Source: Bacteroidales bacterium
Lineage (GTDB): Bacteria; Bacteroidota; Bacteroidia; Bacteroidales; Lentimicrobiaceae
NCBI GenBank assembly: GCA_016705005.1
Contig: JADIZB010000024.1
Span: 11,211-75,210, forward strand
Direction of reading: 5' to 3'
DNA length: 64,000 bases
Shown piece after piece: positions 1 through 7,775 of this stretch. Both the position numbers and the translations under genes were made by a program. The notes beneath the pieces were generated by a model. That model ran no database searches. It was not told where the DNA came from and saw only the letters and a program-made list of their open reading frames with translations. The stretch's first letter is position 1, and each line of letters opens with the position of its first letter.

Positions 1-2
1 GA

Positions 3-38
3 GATTCAAAAGCCCTGCTGAAAGAGCTGGAAAGCTGA
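3..38 (+). CDS. C-terminal tail of a gene starting upstream of the window
   Basis: Frame 3 reads eleven sense codons (DSKALLKELES) and then a TGA stop. The frame is open to the window edge and a strong intrinsic terminator begins about 20 bases after the stop, as expected at the end of a transcription unit. The other forward frames either stop at once or run through the terminator into repeats. The Lys/Leu/Glu-rich tail looks like the end of a helical protein, but too little is visible to name it. Confidence 0.45.
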   Translation, partial: DSKALLKELES

Positions 39-58
39 ACCGGGTTAGTGATGACTTA

Positions 59-94
59 ACAGGGATGTGGTTTGTCGTGTCCCTGTTTTTTTTT
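59..94 (+). terminator. Rho-independent terminator
   Basis: A 7-bp perfect stem (ACAGGGA paired with TCCCTGT) is followed directly by nine T residues. It lies just after the partial upstream gene and would end that transcript. Confidence 0.8.
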
Positions 95-165
95 ATAACC
101 ATCTGCATTTCATTTCATTGTTGTCGGGGGAAAAATGAGATTACCTTCGGTGAGCTCATTTTAGT

Positions 166-286
166 CGGTTCTTCGCTAACGCCTGTCTGCCTGATGCAGT
201 CAGGCAGGCTCAGAATGACATTGATTTACATCTTCTAAAGCTAATGTATTGTCATTCTGAATGTAACAAAGTGAAGTGAAGAATTT
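166..286. repeat. Imperfect inverted-repeat element with a nested palindrome
   Basis: The left arm (TTCTTCGCTAACGC then CTCAGAATGACA) and the right arm (GTCATTCTGAATG then AAAGTGAAGTGAAGAA) are imperfect inverted copies. The arms resemble an intergenic repeat type I remember as common in Bacteroidetes. A second palindrome (about 189-213, core CCTGAYTGC..TCAGGCAG in reverse) interrupts the left arm, as if one repeat had inserted into another. A relative of that inner palindrome lies at 3755-3775. The spacer 95-485 holds this element and I see no gene in it. Confidence 0.6.
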
Positions 287-485
287 CATGAGTAATTTCA
301 AAAGTTTATCGTACAATAGTGATTTCTTTTATTGAATTACCGGCATTTTTAATTTATCTTCTGCAGAGGATAATCCTGAAAATTTCCTACTTTTATGGGA
401 CAATATAACATCCGGCCATCAAATGCCGGTCTGGTTCCACCACCTGAATGAACCGGTCATGCCGGCTAAATACTTTTTTCATTCA

Positions 486-914
486 ATGAAAACCAAAATA
501 AGCACAAAAATGAAAAACCGCTTCTTATGCCCGTCGTGCAGGTCAGATCTGAAAATTAAGAATTCCGTGATTTTTTCGGCCCAGACCGAAAATGGGATCA
601 GAGGTCTGGTGTTGTTCAGTCCGGAGCTCGGTAATTATTCCATTCTGCATGTTCCTTCTTTTTCATACAATGCCGGTGATCACATCGATTTCTTTTGTCC
701 GGTGTGCCACGCCAGCCTGGGCATCCCTGAAGTAAACCGTGATCTGGCTGAGATCATAATGATTGATGAGAAGAAGGTGGAATACAGGATCATCTTTTCG
801 GAAGTCGCCGGAAAGCAATGCACCATGAAAATCAAAGAGAACAATATTGTGGAATCCTTTGGTGATGATGCCGGGGAGTTTTCCAATTTCTGGGGTGCCG
901 GACCTACTTATTGA
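486..914 (+). CDS. Small protein with two CxxC knuckles (zinc-ribbon-like)
   Basis: A protein of about 142 residues if started at the ATG at 486. Earlier ATGs at 423 and 459 add residues that do not look conserved, and a later ATG at 510 is also possible. Two cysteine pairs, CPSC near the N-terminus and CPVC about 57 residues further on, frame a beta-rich stretch and could bind one zinc ion in a ribbon. There is no signal peptide or membrane segment, so it is probably cytoplasmic. The C-terminal half is acidic and ends in FWGAGPTY. It stands alone between a repeat-rich spacer and a convergent gene. I do not recognise a named family, and the function is unknown. Confidence 0.6.
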   Translation: MKTKISTKMKNRFLCPSCRSDLKIKNSVIFSAQTENGIRGLVLFSPELGNYSILHVPSFSYNAGDHIDFFCPVCHASLGIPEVNRDLAEIIMIDEKKVEYRIIFSEVAGKQCTMKIKENNIVESFGDDAGEFSNFWGAGPTY

Positions 915-1146
915 AAAACGCTTTGGTAAGTCATCCTGTGTTTGTGAAAAGTAATGGTTCTCCTGCCCCCTTCCAGGTCTGGAAAAATTTGCTTTTATAG
1001 AAACTGCTGTCCGGTTTCAGTTCACTCAATTGAAAGAGATTGTCAGATGCCTGGCGCTTCATTCAGTTTTCGGATCAACACCGATGCGTGATATGAAACC
1101 CACAGGAATATAACAATCTCTTTCTATCTTATATTTTGGAATTCAC

Positions 1147-2331
1147 TTATTTCCTGTTCAGTTTTGGCTTTTTGGCAACGTTGAAACCGACCGTTATACC
1201 TGCCGTTGAGCCTGATTTACGCGGTGAGATGTAGAGATTAACCGGAAGATTGAGGTAACCCGATCTGAATGTTTTGCCAACAGCAAAAACCATCCCGGTG
1301 GTAATTTCAATCTGGCCCCGGCTGTCGAGCTCCTTGATAATTTCAAATCCGTTCAGCGATGAATCGGCCATTTGCCAGCGATCCTGTTCGTCATAATAAC
1401 CTTTTGCCATTTTTACAAACCTGAGGTTCGGCCCGAGTCCGAATTCAATGCCCGATTTGTTGAACCTGAAACCCAGTAAACCGGTGATGGTAGGTACTAC
1501 AATACCCGATTCGAGACTGTTGATGCCGGGAATAAGTTCAAACAAAGCCTGGAAATCACCCGAGCTCAGGTATTGTTTTTCAAACTGGTAACCGATCATA
1601 CTGCTTACAGGATACATATTAAAGCCTCCCTCATTCGTCGGCGCTGCCATCCTTTCGGCAGCCGGTCCCCAGGTTACATTGGCCCCCACTCTTGGTCCGC
1701 TGAGTTTAAGGGTGGTCTTGCTGCTCGTTATCGGCTGGTCGAAATTCACCAGCAGATCAAGGACCATACGGTCGTTTGCAATTCCCAGTATATTGTTGAG
1801 TGAAAGCCTGATCATGATCTGCATCTGATCCTGCTGATTGACATATTCCATCACACTGGTCTTTTCAATGGTGGCCGATTGAACATCGATCAACCTGAAA
1901 ATCAGGATCAGCTTGTCGCCGAATTTTTCGATGCTACCGCTCAGCATCTTATCGGCACCAAGAAGCTTTCCTGTTTCAACCAGGCTGTTCTTGCCAAAAC
2001 TTGCCATCGGGTCAACATTGTTCTTTTTAATCAGGTCTGATACATCATACCTGTCAAGCACCTCATAAACATTTGCTTTTTCCAGCTCAAGCTGAACCAT
2101 ACTCGTAATTGCTTTGGAATCATAAGCCAGGTCTTTGGTATCCATACTGATAATGGCAATACTTTTCTTGTCCTGGGCCGATACGATGCCTGCAGAATTA
2201 GCCAATAGCATAAAAACCACCAGAACAACCCGGAAAACCTGATTGCCTTTTGATTTCACACAGACCGGATGAAGAACTCTTTTTTGGAATCCGGTTAAAC
2301 GCCCTTGCTGAAAAAGTGTAGATGTTTTCAT
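1147..2331 (-). CDS. CsgG/LpoB-like exported protein with C-terminal outer-membrane-type region
   Basis: A 394-residue protein. A basic N-terminal stretch is followed by a hydrophobic export segment (about residues 33-53, ending VSAQ), so it is exported. Residues about 55-190 match the CsgG/LpoB fold: SIAIISMDTK, a variable strand, YEVLDRYDVSDLIKK, then a GKLLGADKMLSGSIEKFGD segment and an IFRLIDVQSATIEKT strand. In that family this pattern shapes periplasmic or outer-membrane assembly proteins. The second half is rich in Gly and alternating hydrophobic residues and resembles beta-barrel strands. It has no lipobox cysteine, unlike CsgG. It is transcribed divergently from an HTH regulator, with a -7 box 30 bases upstream. 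A role in envelope assembly is inferred. Confidence 0.6.
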   Translation of the reverse strand: MKTSTLFQQGRLTGFQKRVLHPVCVKSKGNQVFRVVLVVFMLLANSAGIVSAQDKKSIAIISMDTKDLAYDSKAITSMVQLELEKANVYEVLDRYDVSDLIKKNNVDPMASFGKNSLVETGKLLGADKMLSGSIEKFGDKLILIFRLIDVQSATIEKTSVMEYVNQQDQMQIMIRLSLNNILGIANDRMVLDLLVNFDQPITSSKTTLKLSGPRVGANVTWGPAAERMAAPTNEGGFNMYPVSSMIGYQFEKQYLSSGDFQALFELIPGINSLESGIVVPTITGLLGFRFNKSGIEFGLGPNLRFVKMAKGYYDEQDRWQMADSSLNGFEIIKELDSRGQIEITTGMVFAVGKTFRSGYLNLPVNLYISPRKSGSTAGITVGFNVAKKPKLNRK

Positions 2332-2360
2332 AATGGTTTGATATTAAATGGTTAACGAAG

Positions 2361-2368
2361 CAAAGGTA
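2361..2368 (-). promoter_or_regulatory. -7 box TACCTTTG for the CsgG-like gene
   Basis: An exact match to the Bacteroidetes -7 consensus TAnnTTTG on the minus strand, 30 bases upstream of the ATG at 2331. No clear -33 TTTG is present at the usual 19-21 base spacing. Confidence 0.5.
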
Positions 2369-2470
2369 GGTGAGCTGATGACGGTTGTAAAACGGATTAC
2401 CGGGCTGTTATCCGGCATTGTTGCATTAAAAATAAGGCCTGAAGCAAAAAAAACTGTTTCTTTGTGTTGG

Positions 2471-2517
2471 TTGCAAAAAATGCAATTTATTGAAGATGGA
2501 TTTGCATATTTTGCAAA
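2471..2517. promoter_or_regulatory. Paired palindromes TTGCA-N5-TGCAA, candidate operators
   Basis: Two palindromes occupy 2471-2485 (TTGCA, five A, TGCAA) and 2501-2517 (TTTGCA, five bases, TGCAAA). Their centres are 31 bp apart, close to three helical turns, so dimers bound at both would sit on the same face of the DNA. They straddle a promoter-like TGGATTTG (2497-2504; one mismatch to TAnnTTTG) in front of the HTH regulator gene. Autoregulation is the natural inference. Confidence 0.6.
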
Positions 2518-2552
2518 TCAAATCTTTCCGGTTATTGATTCACTCAAAAGAA

Positions 2553-3575
2553 ATGTTTGCCGTTATGATGACAGCCTTAGAAAAACAGTCGCAATTTCTC
2601 AGGAAAATTGAAGACATCCTTCCGAAAAACACCACCCTTGTAAATGAGCTTTCGGATGTTTTGAAAATAAGTACAGACAGCGCATACCGAAGGATGAGGG
2701 GAGAAACATTCCTTGTGATTGATGAAATTCTGTTGTTGTGTAATCATTTTAATGTGTCGTTCGATTCGCTGAATCCGGCGCGGGAAGGGGTGGTGTCGTT
2801 CAGGTATTCCAAGATGGAACCGACCCGTGACAGCTTTATTCAATATCTCAACGGCTTGCTTAAGGATCTTGAGGTTATTGAAAAGGCAGCCCGACACAGG
2901 ATAACCTATGCCTGCGAAGATATTCCTGTTTTTCATCATTACAGGAATCCTGTGATGTCGCAATTCAAGATATTTTACTGGATGCAGGCCATACTCAACA
3001 TTCCTGAAATGGAGAGCGAAAAATTTAACATTTCAGTAATTGATGAGGAACTCGGGGAGATCGGAAATAAGATTTATGAACTCTATTCAAGGGTGCCTTC
3101 AGTGGAGGTCTGGACTGAAACAACCATACAGAGCACGGCAAAGCAGATTGAGTTTTTCTGGGAAGCCGGTAAATTTGCCTCCAGGGCAGATGCTCTGGCC
3201 GTTTGCAGCAGTTTCAGAGAAGAGATTTCAGATATTCAGAAACAAGCCGAACGGAGTAGTAAGCTTTCACCCGGGGATGGTCTGCCCCAGGATGGTGATA
3301 TCAATTACCAGTTGTATTACAGCGAGATTGAGATAACAAACAACAGTGTACTGATTGAAATGGGAGGGATAAACAGTGTTTATATGGGGCATTTTTCATT
3401 CAGCACCATGTCTACCACGAGTGAATCCTACTGCCTTGAAACCCGGAAATGGTTCGATACAATCATCCGGAAGTCGGCGCCCATCAGCGGTGTTTCAGAG
3501 AAGCAACGCTACCAGGTCTTCAAAAAATATTTTAACCAGATTGATGCTCTGGAGCAGAAGATAAACCTGGGGTAA
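2553..3575 (+). CDS. HTH transcriptional regulator with a large C-terminal domain
   Basis: About 340 residues when started at the ATG at 2553 (2565 and 2568 are alternatives). The longest frame would begin at 2490 inside the paired palindromes, so it is unlikely. Residues about 10-75 form an XRE/BetR-like helix-turn-helix: LVNELSDVLKISTDSAYRRMRGE, then an FLVIDEILLLCNHFNVSFDSL segment. The remaining roughly 260 residues are helical and then beta-rich, with aromatic residues (IFYWMQAIL) but no recognised sensor or enzyme motif. The pattern matches a Bacteroidetes group of stand-alone HTH proteins whose ligands are unknown. The two palindromes upstream suggest it controls its own promoter and perhaps the divergent CsgG-like gene. 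Confidence 0.65.
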   Translation: MFAVMMTALEKQSQFLRKIEDILPKNTTLVNELSDVLKISTDSAYRRMRGETFLVIDEILLLCNHFNVSFDSLNPAREGVVSFRYSKMEPTRDSFIQYLNGLLKDLEVIEKAARHRITYACEDIPVFHHYRNPVMSQFKIFYWMQAILNIPEMESEKFNISVIDEELGEIGNKIYELYSRVPSVEVWTETTIQSTAKQIEFFWEAGKFASRADALAVCSSFREEISDIQKQAERSSKLSPGDGLPQDGDINYQLYYSEIEITNNSVLIEMGGINSVYMGHFSFSTMSTTSESYCLETRKWFDTIIRKSAPISGVSEKQRYQVFKKYFNQIDALEQKINLG

Positions 3576-3650
3576 GATCCGCTCTTCATCAGCTGATTGG
3601 TGTGATTCAGGAAAGTAAGATATTGACGATGCTGAGTTGGAGGTAAGCAG

Positions 3651-3713
3651 ATAACAACTAACAACTAACAGTTAACAGATAACAACTAAAAACTAACAGA
3701 TAACAGTTAACAG
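3651..3713. repeat. Heptanucleotide tandem array, nine units (TTAACAG-like)
   Basis: Nine consecutive 7-base units such as ATAACAA, CTAACAA, CTAACAG and TTAACAG, with exact 7-bp phase and point variation. It lies 75 bases after the HTH gene stop. Related arrays occur at 21226-21302 and 63717-63758. Each unit carries TAA, so a 7-bp period puts stops in all three forward frames. Confidence 0.85.
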
Positions 3714-3754
3714 GTTTAAATCAGAATTGCCCATTAAGTAATTAAATCTTGAAC

Positions 3755-3803
3755 CCTGACTGCCGTCAGGCAGGCCGTAAACCCTAAATCGTAAATCGTA
3801 AAT
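3755..3803. repeat. CCTGACTGCCGTCAGG palindrome plus CGTAAAT heptamers
   Basis: The palindrome at 3755-3775 is related to the one nested in the element near position 200. It runs directly into four 7-base units at 3776-3803 (CGTAAAC, CCTAAAT, CGTAAAT, CGTAAAT). Confidence 0.7.
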
Positions 3804-3816
3804 TCTTTATACTTTG

Positions 3817-3905
3817 TCACCCTGAGCGGTGGTGGTCGAGCGGAGCCGGGACCAGCCGAGACCAGCCGAGACCAGCCGAGACCAGCCAAGACCAGTCGAA
3901 GGGCG
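3817..3905. repeat. CACCCTGAGC...GTCGAAGGG element expanded by a 10-bp tandem repeat
   Basis: The ends (CACCCTGAGC and GTCGAAGGG) resemble a short intergenic repeat I remember as frequent in Bacteroidetes. The interior is expanded by five copies of ACCAGCCGAG (3851-3900), the last two diverging. Confidence 0.75.
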
Positions 3906-3943
3906 TCATTTCCCGCCTACGCTGTGCTTCTGCGTGGCAGGTC

Positions 3944-3999
3944 ATTCGTCATTCGTCATTCGTAATTCGTAATTCGTAATTCGTAATTCGTAATTCGTA
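3944..3999. repeat. Heptanucleotide tandem array, eight units (ATTCGTA/C)
   Basis: Two ATTCGTC units are followed by six ATTCGTA units. The array ends two bases before the stop codon of the minus-strand dehydrogenase (stop at 4002-4004). The whole spacer 3576-4001 consists of repeats and holds no gene. Confidence 0.9.
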
Positions 4000-4001
4000 A
4001 T

Positions 4002-6920
4002 TTACTTCAGGCTTTCCAGGAATACCTCAACCGGATGCAACGCCTTTCTTCCTGTGCCATCCATGATCTGATGACGGCAACTGGTGCCGGGCGCAGCGAT
4101 GGTGGTGCTGATATCGGTTTTGCGTATTTCCGGGAACAGGACAAGTTCACCCACCTTCATCGAAACATCATAATGCTCCGCCTCATAACCGAAAGAACCA
4201 GCCATGCCGCAGCAACCCGATTTGATCTCATCTACCTTATAGTTGACTGGCAGGGTAAGCATCTGCTTTGTTGAAGCCGTTGAGGCAATTGATTTCTGGT
4301 GGCAATGTCCGTGAAGCCTGATGTTTCTGGGTTCACCCGTAAACCTGTCGCTGGTGATATGCCCTGCCGCGACTTCCCGCATAATGAAGTCATCGATTAA
4401 AAGGCAGTTTTTTGAAATCAACACAGCCTTTTCCTTAAGTTCACCCCTCGTAAGGTCAGGGTATTCATCACGGAAAGTCAGGATGGCCGAAGGCTCAATG
4501 CCTATCAGCGGACTGTCGGCAGTGATCATGGGTGAAAGCAGGCCGATGTTCTTCTCTGCAATTATTTTTGCTTTCCGGATCAGGCCTTTGCTCAGAAAGG
4601 TGCGTCCACTTTCGTGGATAGGAGGAATCTCAACCCGGTAGCCAAGTTTGTTCAATGCCATGATGGCACTGATGCCTACTTCTACGTCGTTATAATTGGT
4701 AAACTCGTCTGCAAACAGGTAAACAAGCTGACCTCCTGATGGATTTTGCCTGTTCTTCTGATGCCATGTTCTGAGTGTTGTTTTGTAAATCAGTGGGATA
4801 GACCGTTTAGAAGCAAATCCAAGCGTTTTCTTGATCAATCCTGAGAAATATCTGTTACGGAGGAAGAAGTTGTAGAAATACGGGAAAAAACTGCCGATCC
4901 TGTTGAAAGCGGTAATATAGGCTATCATCCTGGTGCGGAGAGGTACGCCGTTGGCATCGTAATAGTGCTGCAAAAATTCAGCCTTTACCTTAGCGATATC
5001 GACATTCGACGGACATTCTGATTTGCATCCTTTACACGAAAGGCACAGGTCCATGATTTCGTAAATCTCTTTATGATCAAATGGATTTGATTTTTCTGAG
5101 TGGGTAAGGAATTCCCTGAGTATATTGGCCCTTGCCCGGGTAGTTGTATTTTCATCCCTGGTAGCCTGGTAGCTCGGACACATGGTTCCTGCAAATTGCT
5201 CTGATTTGCGGCAGTCGCCCGAGCCGTTGCATTGTTCAGCTGCCCTGACAATACCCATGCTTTCGCTGAAATCAAAAACCGTATCGATCTCCCTTGTTTT
5301 CTGCCCCGGAGTGTAGCGGAGACTGTCATTCATTTTTGGGGTATCGGTGATTTTCCCGGGGTTAAATATACCTTCAGGGTCCCATACATTTTTGATTTCC
5401 TTCAACAGGGCATAATTGTGATCGCCCAGCATCAATGGAATAAACTCCCCGCGTAACCGGCCATCACCATGTTCGCCGCTGAGGGAGCCGCGGTATTTCT
5501 TTACAAGTTTTGCAGTCTCCAGTGCTACGGTATGGAAGAGTTCAACATCACCGGGATCTTTCAGGTCGAGGACCGGACGCAGATGAATCTCACCGGTGGC
5601 AATATGTGCATAGTAAACGCAGTCAAGCCCCAGTCCGACAAGCATTTTCCTGAAATCAGCCATATAGGCAGGTAAGACGAGCGGATTCACTGCAGTATCC
5701 TCAATTACGGCCACAGGTTTTTTATCACCGGGGACATTCGAAAGCAGACCCAGCCCTGCTTTTCGCAACGCCCAGACTTTATTGATATCGCTTCCGTAAA
5801 TAACCGGGAAATGGTAGCCATAGCCATTGTTTCGCATGTCGGCTTCAAGCGTTGCAGCCAGTTTGTCGATGGCTTCACGTGTTTCCATGGCCAGTTCTAC
5901 CACCAGTATGGCAGCAGGCTCACCCTGAATGAAGAACCTGTTTTTTCGTTGTTCGATGTTTCCCTTGGTGCGCTCAAGGATAAAATTGTCGATCAGTTCG
6001 ATGGCAACAGGCTTATGTCTTAATGCAACCAGGTTCCCGTTAAATGCATCTTCAAGCGTTTCACAGTGAATGCATATCAGGGCTTTTTCTTTTGGGGGCA
6101 AAGGCACCAGGTTGAGTTTGATTTCAGTACTGAATGCCAGCGTTCCTTCCGACCCTGCAAGTAACCTGCAAAAGTTGAAAGCGGGTTTCCCTGCAGTGAA
6201 AGGCTCCGATTCAAGCAATAAATCCAGCGCATAACCTGTATTTCTCCTTTCTACGACGGGATCAGGAAATTCTGCCCTGATTTCTGCCTGGTTCGCAGGG
6301 TTCATCAGCATATCCTTCATCGTCCTGTATAACTGACCTTCGTAGGTCTGAAGGGTGCACTTCTGCTCAAAAGCATCGTTATCCAAAGGCCCGAATAAAA
6401 CCTCAGATCCGTCACTCAGCAGTGCTTTTATCTCAAGGGTATGCTCACGTGTGCTTCCGTAAACCAGTGAATGCGACCCGCAGGAGTTGTTGCCGACCAT
6501 TCCTCCGATCATACAGCGGTTTGAGGTGGATGTCTCCGGACCGAAGAACAAACCATGTGGTTCAAGCAGCTTATTCAGTTCATCCAGCACAACACCGGGC
6601 TGAACTTTCACCCAATGCTCCTCCACATTGAGCTCGATTACCCGGGTCATATATTTCGACACATCAGCAATGATTCCATTACCGACTACCTGACCGGCCA
6701 GCGAAGTGCCGGCGGTCCTGGGGATCAGGGGAACCTTCATTTTTGATGCAAATGCAATCAATACTCTGATATCATCATCATCTTCCGGCCGGCACACAGC
6801 AGCAGGCATCTCGCGGTAAGCCGAGGCATCGGTCGCGTAAAGCAGGCGCATACTATCGCCGGTATATAGGTCTCCCTTCAGAAGGGAGCGGAGTTCATTC
6901 CATTTGTTAACAGGGATCAT
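4002..6920 (-). CDS. FAD-linked oxidase / Fe-S fusion dehydrogenase (D-2-hydroxyglutarate or D-lactate type)
   Basis: A 972-residue fusion of a GlcD-like flavoprotein and a GlpC/CCG iron-sulfur protein, the architecture of YdiJ-type D-2-hydroxyglutarate and D-lactate dehydrogenases. Residues about 40-270 are the FAD domain (PRTAGTSLAGQ; GGMVGNNSCGSHSLVYGSTR; GSEGTLAFSTE). Residues about 275-530 are the substrate/FAD-oxidase C domain (SGEHGDGRLRGEF). Two ferredoxin-like Cys clusters follow: CNGSGDC...MCPSY and CLSCKGCKSECP. The end carries CCG motifs (HGHCHQKS; SGCCGMAG). It should oxidise a D-2-hydroxyacid and pass electrons to the quinone pool or a flavoprotein. The nearby DUF1338 gene favours D-2-hydroxyglutarate, but D-lactate cannot be excluded. 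Its start overlaps a decayed transposase frame by 4 bases. Confidence 0.85.
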   Translation of the reverse strand: MIPVNKWNELRSLLKGDLYTGDSMRLLYATDASAYREMPAAVCRPEDDDDIRVLIAFASKMKVPLIPRTAGTSLAGQVVGNGIIADVSKYMTRVIELNVEEHWVKVQPGVVLDELNKLLEPHGLFFGPETSTSNRCMIGGMVGNNSCGSHSLVYGSTREHTLEIKALLSDGSEVLFGPLDNDAFEQKCTLQTYEGQLYRTMKDMLMNPANQAEIRAEFPDPVVERRNTGYALDLLLESEPFTAGKPAFNFCRLLAGSEGTLAFSTEIKLNLVPLPPKEKALICIHCETLEDAFNGNLVALRHKPVAIELIDNFILERTKGNIEQRKNRFFIQGEPAAILVVELAMETREAIDKLAATLEADMRNNGYGYHFPVIYGSDINKVWALRKAGLGLLSNVPGDKKPVAVIEDTAVNPLVLPAYMADFRKMLVGLGLDCVYYAHIATGEIHLRPVLDLKDPGDVELFHTVALETAKLVKKYRGSLSGEHGDGRLRGEFIPLMLGDHNYALLKEIKNVWDPEGIFNPGKITDTPKMNDSLRYTPGQKTREIDTVFDFSESMGIVRAAEQCNGSGDCRKSEQFAGTMCPSYQATRDENTTTRARANILREFLTHSEKSNPFDHKEIYEIMDLCLSCKGCKSECPSNVDIAKVKAEFLQHYYDANGVPLRTRMIAYITAFNRIGSFFPYFYNFFLRNRYFSGLIKKTLGFASKRSIPLIYKTTLRTWHQKNRQNPSGGQLVYLFADEFTNYNDVEVGISAIMALNKLGYRVEIPPIHESGRTFLSKGLIRKAKIIAEKNIGLLSPMITADSPLIGIEPSAILTFRDEYPDLTRGELKEKAVLISKNCLLIDDFIMREVAAGHITSDRFTGEPRNIRLHGHCHQKSIASTASTKQMLTLPVNYKVDEIKSGCCGMAGSFGYEAEHYDVSMKVGELVLFPEIRKTDISTTIAAPGTSCRHQIMDGTGRKALHPVEVFLESLK

Positions 6921-7301
6921 GCAGATTCTCCGGGTTTTATGGTTTGTTGGTAAAGCCTGGTAAATTTCATGTATTCTTCTTCAAAAGTATGCTTTTTATG
7001 GTGTTCCGGTTGATTGAGAAAATAATTACATACTTTTTTAACATCGGTCTTTGATACGGAAACGGCTGAGCAACGCTGCTGCCAGGTAAAGATCCCTTTA
7101 CAGAGGTAGTAATCATTGATGAATTTAGAAGTGGAATCAGCAATAATTTCCGCAAATTCGTTCTCACCATCATCCGGACTTTCTGAAATCAGGAAATGAA
7201 CATGTTCAGGGTTGGCGTAAACCGAAAACAACATGATGCTGTGATTTTTAATTTTACCCGTAATGTGTTTCTAAATTCCTTGCCTGAGGTTTGCCTTTAA
7301 A
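6917..7301 (-). pseudogene. Decayed IS200/IS605-type Y1 (HUH) transposase
   Basis: The visible frame (6917-7234) keeps the second half of a Y1 transposase: the HUH pair in HVHFLIS, a SSKFI-like helix (STSKFINDYY), FTWQQRCSAVSVSK, and the nucleophile region YFLNQPEHHKK followed by TFEEEYMKF. Upstream, the same frame continues as KHITGKIKN, the usual sequence before the HUH strand, but is cut by an in-frame TAG (plus-strand CTA at 7271-7273). The next piece (FKGKPQ) is in another frame. A full family member is around 150 residues with an N-terminal beta strand that is missing here. The stop overlaps the dehydrogenase start by 4 bases. It is probably inactive. Confidence 0.75.
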
Positions 7302-7717
7302 TGAGTCATCCCCCGGTGTAGTGGCAGAGATAAAATGAATATAGAAATTGTTATACTCACCTTTCATGAAAATTTGTAACAATAGTATTTATAGTACATA
7401 TTTTCATGTTCTGACAAAGATATTGAAAGAACAAGCCATGTGGTAATTCTGCTGGGATTAATTTTTAAGGTAACTGATAATCAGGTTATGACCAATAATC
7501 ATGTTGAAGATTATAGTGGGCAGGTTAATTACTGAGATTCAACATAGTGAATAGATTCGGATTGGTAAATATCTGACCAACCTGTTTGCTTCCGGGGGAA
7601 TTTCAAGGGCATTTTAATGCTGAGATCAACCTGATTTTCCTTCCTTTTCTCAGCCTCAGACAACGCGGCACAAGATCATCAACCTTATTTTTGCTCTTCC
7701 GGACCTTATTGACCGGA
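7302..7717. other. Intergenic stretch with no gene seen
   Basis: AT-rich spacer between the transposase remnant and the terminator of the DUF1338 gene. A forward frame at 7586-7831 exists but has no domain-like sequence and runs through the terminator into the neighbouring gene. I see no repeats or RNA structure here. Confidence 0.5.
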
Positions 7718-7750
7718 ATAAAAAAATCCCGGCTTACCATCGCCGGGATT
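7718..7750 (-). terminator. Rho-independent terminator after the DUF1338 gene
   Basis: A 9-bp stem (AATCCCGGC with GCCGGGATT), loop of eight bases, followed on the minus strand by a run of T residues. It starts 25 bases past the DUF1338 stop. Confidence 0.85.
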
Positions 7751-7775
7751 CAACTCACAATTCAAACAATGATAT

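Noticed and set aside
2348..2611. Forward frame of 87 codons between the CsgG-like and HTH genes
   Set aside because: It runs across the promoter and paired palindromes and overlaps the start of the HTH gene in another frame. No domain-like sequence is present.
3651..3999. CRISPR array
   Set aside because: Units are 7 or 10 bases with no spacers and no cas genes nearby.
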